From: JAYTJL01 sp964400155
GTDB lineage: Bacteria > Patescibacteriota > Saccharimonadia > Saccharimonadales > UBA10212
Assembly: GCA_964400155.1 (NCBI GenBank)
Contig: CAYNSQ010000019.1
Span: 1-12,326, forward strand
Direction: 5' to 3'
DNA: 12,326 bases
The translations under genes were made by a program, and so were the position numbers. Shown one piece after another: positions 1 to 6,474 of this stretch. How positions within the stretch are numbered: position 1 is the first letter of the stretch; each line of letters begins with the position of its first letter. The notes under the pieces were generated by a model. That model saw only the letters and a program-made list of their open reading frames with translations, searched no databases and was not told the origin of the DNA.

Positions 1-1
1 G

Positions 2-3000
2 CGGGGTTGTTGTAACCACTCTTGGTAGTGCATCAACATCGACGTATTTATGTAGAAACGGCTCAAATCAAATTGCTACCTGCAACACTACTGGCACTGG
101 CGCTGCCTTTATACAGGGTGGTAATGCCTTTGGAGCAACAGGCACTCTCGGTACTACAGATGCACAAAGTCTTAACTTTATCACAGCAAATACTATCAGA
201 GCTGGCTTTGACCAGTCTAACAATCTTTTCTTTGGTAACGGTGGCGCTAGTGGTACCAATGCGGCACCAACTAACTTCACGCTTTCTGCTACTGCATCAT
301 CTACATCTGGTACAGCCGGGGGTAATTTAACGGTTCAGTCTGGTGCCGGTAATGGTGGCGGCGCCGGTGGTTTGCTAACTTTGCAAGGAGCTGCCGGTGG
401 GGCAACTGGTGTAGGTGGTGGTGTTACAGTAACTTCAGGCGCCGGTGGTGCTACTTCAGGCAATTCTGGGGCTGTAAATATTTCTAGCGGTAATACAACT
501 TCAGGTACAGCTGGTAATATTTCTATCAATGTTGGCACCAGTTCTGCAAGCAATGGTTCAATCCTAATCGGAACTGCTGCGCGCGCCCAAACCATTACAC
601 TTGGCAACACCAATACTTCCACTGGCATTACTTTGCAGGCAGGCACCGGCAACATCAATTTGGGTTCTGGAGCAGGGCAAGGCCAACTTACCAATAACGG
701 CTCTACCGTTAACACAACACTCGCACTTTCAGACGATAACAACGGGGGTGTACTAGGCGGTAACGCAGCAGCAACCGTGGACATCTACACTTCAATAAGC
801 ATTGCTCAGACAACTGCCAGCCAATCATTTAGCATTGCTAGCCCGACTGCATCAACTCAGTATGGCCGAGTACTTTATTTGTCCAATATTGGTACTACAC
901 CGTTTACGGTGGGAACATTAACTATTCCAAATGGTGGTTCGGCAATGTTTGTTTGGAGTAACAGTAATGGTTCTGCTAGTTGGCAAACCACTAATGCCGA
1001 TGCCATTCTCAACCAAAACAGCTCTGACCAAACAGCCAACTTCCGAATTAGCGGCACTGGTCGAGCCAACACCAGCTTTACCAGCCCTCTGTTTGATTCA
1101 ATTAGCGGAGCACTGTCATTTGGCACATCGACCGCAACCGGCATAACAATCGGCGGAACCGCCAACACAACATCAGTATTACTGCAGGGTGCAAGTGGAG
1201 CTACTTATACTATTGGTACCACCAACAACTCAGGCGGTATTACGCTTGGAAATTCTCTGGTTAACAACACCATCTCCATTGGTGCAGCTGCCGGTAACGG
1301 TGCCACTCAGGCTATCAACATTGGTACATCCAATACCGCGGGGTCTACCACCAATGTCACAATTGGCTCCACCATTGCCGGTACTACAACCCTGCAATCC
1401 GCTGGCGGAGTAGTTGTAACTACTCTTGGTAGCGCCAACACAGCAACTTATCTATGTCGTAACGGTACTAACATCATAGCCACCTGTAATACAACCGGTG
1501 CAGGTGCTGCCTTTGTACAAGGTGGCAATAGTTTTGGTGCTACAGCTACTCTAGGTGCTGCTGATGCTAACAGCCTTAACTTTATTACTAACAATATTAT
1601 TCGTGCCGGCTTTGACCAGTCCAACAACTTGTTCTTAGGCAATGGTGGTGCCGGTGGTACCAACGCTGCACCAACTAACTTTGTAGTGTCAGGAACATCG
1701 GCATCAGCTGCTGCTACGGCTGGTGGCAATGTAAGTTTGGTTTCAGGTGCAGGTAATACAAGTGGTGCTGGTGGGGCACTCAACCTAACCGGTGGTGCTG
1801 GTGGTACATCTGGTACGGGTGGTCTTATAAACATTACATCCGGCGCTGGCGGGTCTACCAGCGGTAACTCAGGTGCACTTAACATTTCTACAGGCAACAC
1901 CACCAGCGGTACAGCTGGTAATGTATCCATAGATGTTGGTACGAGTTCTAGTGGTTCACCGTCAATAGAAATTGGCGCTAACAGCAATTCAGCTACAAAG
2001 ACAATAACCATAGGTGCTGCTGCTCAAACCGGCAGTATCACACTTGGTCAATCCACCGCTACCAATACAATAAGCATTGGTGCTGTGGCTGGTGCAAGTG
2101 CCACTCAAACGATTAATATTGGCAATAGTGCTACAGCAAGTTCTACTACGGCAGTTAGTATTGGTTCGGCAATTGGCAGTAGTTCTACAACTATCCAAGG
2201 AGGTACTGGAAGTTCGGCTGTAGGCATCCAAGCCGGAGCCAGCGGCACAATTAGTATCGGAACAACTGCCGCCAACACAATCAACATAGGTACAAATGCC
2301 TCCAGCGGTGCCATAACAATTGGTGGAACCAGTAGTACAAACGGCATAACTTTGGGTCAAAGTACCGCCAGTAATACAATCAGTATTGGTGCTAGTGCAG
2401 GTGCAAGTAACACCCAAACAATTAACATAGGCACAAGTAACACGGCCAGTTCTACTACTAACTTAGTGCTTGGCTCCACCATTGCCGGTACTACAACCCT
2501 GCAATCCGCTGGCGGAGTAGTTGTAACTACTCTTGGTAGCGCCAACACAGCAACTTATCTATGTCGTAACGGTACTAACATCATAGCCACCTGTAATACA
2601 ACCGGTGCAGGTGCTGCCTTTGTACAAGGTGGCAATAGTTTTGGTGCTACAGCTACTCTAGGTGCTGCTGATGCTAACAGCCTTAACTTTATTACTAACA
2701 ATATTATTCGTGCCGGCTTTGACCAGTCCAACAACTTGTTCTTAGGCAATGGTGGTGCCGGTGGTACCAACGCTGCACCAACTAACTTTGTAGTGTCAGG
2801 AACATCGGCATCAGCTGCTGCTACGGCTGGTGGCAATGTAAGTTTGGTTTCAGGTGCAGGTAATACAAGTGGTGCTGGTGGGGCACTCAACCTAACCGGT
2901 GGTGCTGGTGGTACATCTGGTACGGGTGGTCTTATAAACATTACATCCGGCGCTGGCGGGTCTACCAGCGGTAACTCAGGTGCACTTAACATTTCTACAG

Positions 3001-6000
3001 GCAACACCACCAGCGGTACAGCTGGTAATGTATCCATAGATGTTGGTACGAGTTCTAGTGGCAACGGTTCTATACTGGTTGGTACGGCGGCTCGCACTCA
3101 AGGTATAACCATAGGTGGAGCAAGTAATGACGGTACTATAACACTAGGTCAATCTACAGCAAGTAGCACTATTAACATAGGTAGTAATGTAGGCGGTAGT
3201 GCTACTCAAGCAATCAATATCGGCACTAGCGCCACTGCTAGTAGTGTTACAAACCTGGTTCTTGGTTCCACAATTGGCGGTAGTACTACCATCCAAAGCC
3301 CAACAATTAATCTTAATGCCGCTACTGTTGTTACCAACNNNNNNNNNNNNNNNNNNNNNNNNNNNNNNNNNNNNNNNNNNNNNNNNNNNNNNNNNNNNNN
3401 NNNNNNNNNNNNNNNNNNNNNNNNNNNNNNNNNNNNNNGAAACGCTAACCAAACATTTGGTAATGCTGCCGGTAGTGGAGTGTTTACTAATAACGGTGCT
3501 ACCTATAACTCAACCTTGGCTGTAACCGATGATGCCGATGGTGGTGCTTTAGGTGGAGGACTGGCAGCCTCAGCATCAGTTGATGTTTATACATCTATAT
3601 CTATAGCCCAAACCACCGCAGGTCAGACAATTACTCTACCAACACCAACTTCTAGTACCAACTATGGACGAATACTATATATAAGTAACGTAGGAACTGT
3701 TAGCTTTATCCTAAGTGGCGCTACTATGAGTGCTGGTACATCAGCCACCCTAGTCTGGAGTAACACCAATGGTGGTGCTTCATGGCAATATGCCGGTGCC
3801 GACGCTAACGGTATCCTCAACCAAAACACAGCTGACCAAACCGCCAACTTCCGTATTAGCGGAACAGGTAGAGCTAATACCTCATTTATTACACCGGCGG
3901 TTGATTCAATTAGTGGAGCGCTGTCTATTGGTGGTACTACCGCCACCGGCCTGACCCTCGGCAACACTACTAATACCTCAACAATTACTTTGCAAGGTAC
4001 AACCGGTGCTGCATACGGAATTGGTGCCAATGCTACTACCGGTACTATCTCACTAGGTGGTTCTACTACTACCGGTGCTATAACCATAGGTCAATACAAC
4101 TCCACTGGTACATCTACTATTAATATAGGTGCAGCCCTTGCTAGTGCTGGTACCCAAACCATTAATATAGGTACCGGCAGTACCGGAACAGGTAACTTAA
4201 CTCTAGGTAATACCGGTGGTGGCTTTACTACCATCCAAAGCCCAACAATTAATCTTAATGCCGCTACTGTTGTTACCAACGCGACTAACCTTAGTTTCTT
4301 AAACACCAACGCCGCTACCGTCACTGCCTTCCAAGCAGCAACATCACTAGGTATTGGTGCTACTACTGGTACATTTACAGTAAGAAACGCTAACCAAACA
4401 TTTGGTAATGCTGCCGGTAGTGGAGTGTTTACTAATAATGGATCAACCCTTAATGCGACACTAGCACTTGGTGATGATAACAACGGCGGTGTACTTGGTG
4501 GTACGGCAGCAGCAACTGTAGATATCTATACATCTATTAGTATTGCTCAGACTACGGCTAGCCAAACATTTACCATAGCCACACCAACTGCCAGCACCAA
4601 TTACGGTCGACTCCTATATATAAGTAACATTGGTACAACTAGCTTTACTCTAGGTACTGCTACCATTAGCGCCGGTACAACTGCCACTATGGTATGGAGT
4701 AATACTAATGGCGGTGCTAGCTGGCAGTTCGCCGGTGCCGATGCCAATGGTATCCTCAACCAAAACAGCTTCACCCAAACCGGTAACTTTAGAATAAGCG
4801 GAACTGGTCAGGTAGCCGGTATAGACGCACTATCTGGTGCCGGTCTTGCACTAGGTGCAACCAATGCTACTAGCTTAACCCTCGGCAATACTACTAATAC
4901 CACCTCAATCTTGCTACAAGGTGCTGCTGCTGCGGTCTACACCATCGGTACATCTAACAATACCGGTGGAATTACCATAGGTAACTCAACTGCTAACAAC
5001 ACCATTTCTATAGGTGGTGCTGCCGGTGCCAGTGCAACCCAGACTATTAATATTGGAACTAGCGCCACAGCAAGCAGTGTTACCAATTTGACTCTAGGAA
5101 GCCTGATTGGTGCTTCTGCAAATGCTTTCCAGTCAGGAAGCGGTGGTAGTCGATTCCAGGTTGGCACGGACGGATCAACAGCTTTTAGAGTTCAAAACTC
5201 CATAGCTGCAGACGGGCTGACTTATGACTCCACCCAAACAAGCAATGTAACTGCCAATGGTGGTGCGGAAACATCCGGAACATTTAGTACCAACTGGACA
5301 GCTCAAGGCACAACAACAGTTAACAGAGATACTTCTCCTTCTACTGATATTGCTAGCGGAACGGCATCTGTTGAAGCAATTTTGGGAACAACTAGTGGCA
5401 ACGGCGTTATAAACAACTTAGCTAGCAACCCTGCTGTAAGTAGCACTTACGTCGTTAGCTTTACCATCAGACAGGATTCTGGAACAGCCTTCACACCAAA
5501 TACAAACCTAAACGTAAGGTACACACCTAATGGTGGAACCAACAACGTTGACTGTACTAACTACAGTAGCACTGCCGCTTTGTCGGCTAGTTGGATAAAG
5601 CTCAGTTGTGTTATTGCCACAGCAGCAACTGCTGTCAGTAACCCAGACCTTATCATTCGTCAAAGTGATACCCCGGGATCTGGTAGAACTATCCACGTAG
5701 ACAATATAAGCATGACCTTGCAGTCTTCCAGTTCTGTTGCACCGTCCATTAAAATTGGTGGTTCGCTCGGACAAGGTCTAACATTGTTTACTCTAGACAA
5801 CTTTGCAGCAGCACCTTGGAGCGGGACGACCAACACAGCCTTTGGTAGCATGTATTACGACACTACTATAGGCAAAATCCAGTGTTATCAGGCCAACGGT
5901 TGGGGTAGCTGTGGTGTACCGGCCAATCAGATTGTTACACTTACGCCTGAATTCCCTGGTGCTGTACTAAATGGCGGATCAACTCCGGGCGTTGGTACTA

Positions 6001-6449
6001 TGACGGCTGATTTTTGTGCTAATGGTGGTGGGCTAACAGTTAACACTACTTTATGTGCCAGCGGTGAAGCTCGCAACTATTATAAGTGGACATCGCCACA
6101 AGCTTCTCAGCAGATATACAGTATATATGTTACTTACAAATTGCCTTCTAACTTCTCTAACTTCTTAGACAATAACACAATCCAGCTTACCGGACGTACC
6201 GACAGCACAACCAATGGTTTCGTAACATATGAACTGTTTAGAAGCACCGGCGGTGCAATTAGTGCCTGTGGAACAGAGACAACTGTAACAAGCAGTGTTA
6301 ACACTTGGCAACCTGTTTCAAATAACGGTAATGAAACCAGCTGTAGCTACGCTGGTGGTGACTATGTAATCTTTAAAATCAATGTTAAAGCCGAAGACAA
6401 CGCAAATGTCTATGTTGAAAACCTTAACTTCACCTTCACAACTATTTAA
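2..6449 (+). CDS. Giant beta-strand-repeat surface fibre/adhesin, 5' partial, interrupted by a scaffold gap
   Basis: The frame is open from the window edge (first full codon at 3) to TAA at 6447, about 2,148 residues in view including about 34 unknown ones in the gap; the true start lies upstream. The TTG at 372 is not a credible start because the same repeat pattern continues above it. Long modules alternate with short ITLGxS / TINIGTS beta-strand repeats. Module A (3-560, 1401-1955, 2508-3062) contains YLCRNG...ATC, LNFIT and FDQSNNLF. Module B (about 669-1155, 3441-3960, 4386-4870) contains VDIYTSISIAQTT, YGR.LYISN, W.N.NG.ASWQ and NFRISGTG. Near the end come a jelly-roll-like module (5215-5735), a SMYYDT..GKIQCY...W..CG motif (5844-5915) and a C-terminal beta domain with four more cysteines. 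No YadA-type membrane anchor is visible. The likely role is an exported cell-surface fibre with a binding tip; ligand unknown. Confidence is high for coding, moderate for role. Confidence 0.8.
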   Translation, partial: GVVVTTLGSASTSTYLCRNGSNQIATCNTTGTGAAFIQGGNAFGATGTLGTTDAQSLNFITANTIRAGFDQSNNLFFGNGGASGTNAAPTNFTLSATASSTSGTAGGNLTVQSGAGNGGGAGGLLTLQGAAGGATGVGGGVTVTSGAGGATSGNSGAVNISSGNTTSGTAGNISINVGTSSASNGSILIGTAARAQTITLGNTNTSTGITLQAGTGNINLGSGAGQGQLTNNGSTVNTTLALSDDNNGGVLGGNAAATVDIYTSISIAQTTASQSFSIASPTASTQYGRVLYLSNIGTTPFTVGTLTIPNGGSAMFVWSNSNGSASWQTTNADAILNQNSSDQTANFRISGTGRANTSFTSPLFDSISGALSFGTSTATGITIGGTANTTSVLLQGASGATYTIGTTNNSGGITLGNSLVNNTISIGAAAGNGATQAINIGTSNTAGSTTNVTIGSTIAGTTTLQSAGGVVVTTLGSANTATYLCRNGTNIIATCNTTGAGAAFVQGGNSFGATATLGAADANSLNFITNNIIRAGFDQSNNLFLGNGGAGGTNAAPTNFVVSGTSASAAATAGGNVSLVSGAGNTSGAGGALNLTGGAGGTSGTGGLINITSGAGGSTSGNSGALNISTGNTTSGTAGNVSIDVGTSSSGSPSIEIGANSNSATKTITIGAAAQTGSITLGQSTATNTISIGAVAGASATQTINIGNSATASSTTAVSIGSAIGSSSTTIQGGTGSSAVGIQAGASGTISIGTTAANTINIGTNASSGAITIGGTSSTNGITLGQSTASNTISIGASAGASNTQTINIGTSNTASSTTNLVLGSTIAGTTTLQSAGGVVVTTLGSANTATYLCRNGTNIIATCNTTGAGAAFVQGGNSFGATATLGAADANSLNFITNNIIRAGFDQSNNLFLGNGGAGGTNAAPTNFVVSGTSASAAATAGGNVSLVSGAGNTSGAGGALNLTGGAGGTSGTGGLINITSGAGGSTSGNSGALNISTGNTTSGTAGNVSIDVGTSSSGNGSILVGTAARTQGITIGGASNDGTITLGQSTASSTINIGSNVGGSATQAINIGTSATASSVTNLVLGSTIGGSTTIQSPTINLNAATVVTNXXXXXXXXXXXXXXXXXXXXXXXXXXXXXXXXXXNANQTFGNAAGSGVFTNNGATYNSTLAVTDDADGGALGGGLAASASVDVYTSISIAQTTAGQTITLPTPTSSTNYGRILYISNVGTVSFILSGATMSAGTSATLVWSNTNGGASWQYAGADANGILNQNTADQTANFRISGTGRANTSFITPAVDSISGALSIGGTTATGLTLGNTTNTSTITLQGTTGAAYGIGANATTGTISLGGSTTTGAITIGQYNSTGTSTINIGAALASAGTQTINIGTGSTGTGNLTLGNTGGGFTTIQSPTINLNAATVVTNATNLSFLNTNAATVTAFQAATSLGIGATTGTFTVRNANQTFGNAAGSGVFTNNGSTLNATLALGDDNNGGVLGGTAAATVDIYTSISIAQTTASQTFTIATPTASTNYGRLLYISNIGTTSFTLGTATISAGTTATMVWSNTNGGASWQFAGADANGILNQNSFTQTGNFRISGTGQVAGIDALSGAGLALGATNATSLTLGNTTNTTSILLQGAAAAVYTIGTSNNTGGITIGNSTANNTISIGGAAGASATQTINIGTSATASSVTNLTLGSLIGASANAFQSGSGGSRFQVGTDGSTAFRVQNSIAADGLTYDSTQTSNVTANGGAETSGTFSTNWTAQGTTTVNRDTSPSTDIASGTASVEAILGTTSGNGVINNLASNPAVSSTYVVSFTIRQDSGTAFTPNTNLNVRYTPNGGTNNVDCTNYSSTAALSASWIKLSCVIATAATAVSNPDLIIRQSDTPGSGRTIHVDNISMTLQSSSSVAPSIKIGGSLGQGLTLFTLDNFAAAPWSGTTNTAFGSMYYDTTIGKIQCYQANGWGSCGVPANQIVTLTPEFPGAVLNGGSTPGVGTMTADFCANGGGLTVNTTLCASGEARNYYKWTSPQASQQIYSIYVTYKLPSNFSNFLDNNTIQLTGRTDSTTNGFVTYELFRSTGGAISACGTETTVTSSVNTWQPVSNNGNETSCSYAGGDYVIFKINVKAEDNANVYVENLNFTFTTI
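1363..1954 (+). repeat. Perfect 592-bp direct repeat, copy 1
   Basis: Base-by-base comparison shows identity with 2470-3061, at an offset of 1,107 bases (369 codons), so the frame is kept. Identity ends at A1362/C2469 on the left and T1955/C3062 on the right. The unit covers the end of one short-repeat array and essentially all of module A. Identity extends through synonymous positions, which indicates very recent duplication, gene conversion, or a single consensus used twice by the assembler. A third, clearly diverged relative of the same module lies at about 3-560. Confidence 0.9.
2470..3061 (+). repeat. Perfect 592-bp direct repeat, copy 2
   Basis: Second copy of the unit at 1363-1954, with no difference seen over 592 bases. 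Between the copies lie about 515 bases of short TISIG/TINIG strand repeats (1955-2469) that are not part of the duplication. The sequence after this copy (NGSILVGTAARTQ...) resembles what follows the diverged first module (NGSILIGTAARAQ...), so copy 2 keeps the ancestral downstream junction better than copy 1. Confidence 0.9.
3284..3493 (+). repeat. Gap-interrupted copy of a 213-bp direct repeat
   Basis: The left 55 bases (3284-3338, SPTINLNAATVVTN region) and right 55 bases (3439-3493, NANQTFGNAAGSG region) are identical to the two ends of 4226-4438, with the 100-N gap in between. Mismatches begin immediately outside: G3283 against T4225, and C3494 against T4439. Confidence 0.8.
3339..3438. 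other. Scaffold gap of 100 Ns inside the fibre gene
   Basis: Exactly 100 unknown bases. The reading frame of the fibre gene is maintained across it. The 55 bases before (3284-3338) and the 55 bases after (3439-3493) are identical to 4226-4280 and 4384-4438. In that complete copy, 103 bases lie between the two blocks, giving the same frame remainder as 100. The gap is therefore most likely a repeat node the assembler could not place, with real content close or equal to 4281-4383 (about 34 residues), unless more repeat units collapsed. Confidence 0.95.
4226..4438 (+). repeat. Complete copy of the 213-bp direct repeat
   Basis: Fully sequenced counterpart of 3284-3493. It encodes the link from a short-strand array into module B, including SPTINLNAATVVTN and a stretch around LSFLNTNAATVTAFQAATS before NANQTFGNAAGSG. 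It offsets from the gapped copy by 942 bases upstream and 945 bases downstream of the gap, so the true repeat period is probably 945 bases (315 codons). Confidence 0.8.
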
Positions 6450-6474
6450 AAAGCTATGCTTAAGATGTTAAAAT
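6446..6474 (+). promoter_or_regulatory. Weak possible promoter before the Kelch gene
   Basis: TTAAAA (6446-6451) and TAAAAT (6469-6474) are separated by 17 bases and resemble sigma-70 -35 and -10 elements at 4/6 and 5/6 positions. If used, transcription would begin near 6481, downstream of ATG 6456, which would force use of ATG 6519. The region is A-rich, so chance matches are likely; this is only a candidate. Confidence 0.2.

Noticed and set aside
372..374. TTG at 372 as the start of the fibre gene
   Set aside because: The same frame is open to the window edge and translates as a recognisable module A copy, so the gene continues upstream.
1448..3097. Minus-strand open frames of 142-187 residues opposite the fibre repeats (for example 1448-2011 and 2555-3097)
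   Set aside because: They are mirror images of the 592-bp repeat, rich in Pro/Val/Leu as expected from reversing GGT/GCN/ACN codons, lack ribosome-binding sites, and overlap a continuous sense gene.
1..6449. CRISPR or other spacer array suggested by many short repeats
   Set aside because: The repeats are imperfect, in frame, multiples of three in spacing and protein-coding; there are no constant direct repeats with unique spacers and no cas gene.
1..6449. Trimeric autotransporter (YadA-like) identity
   Set aside because: The short ITIG/TINIG strands recall adhesin heads, but there is no YadA anchor barrel, no coiled-coil stalk, and the C-terminus is a soluble-looking Cys-containing domain.
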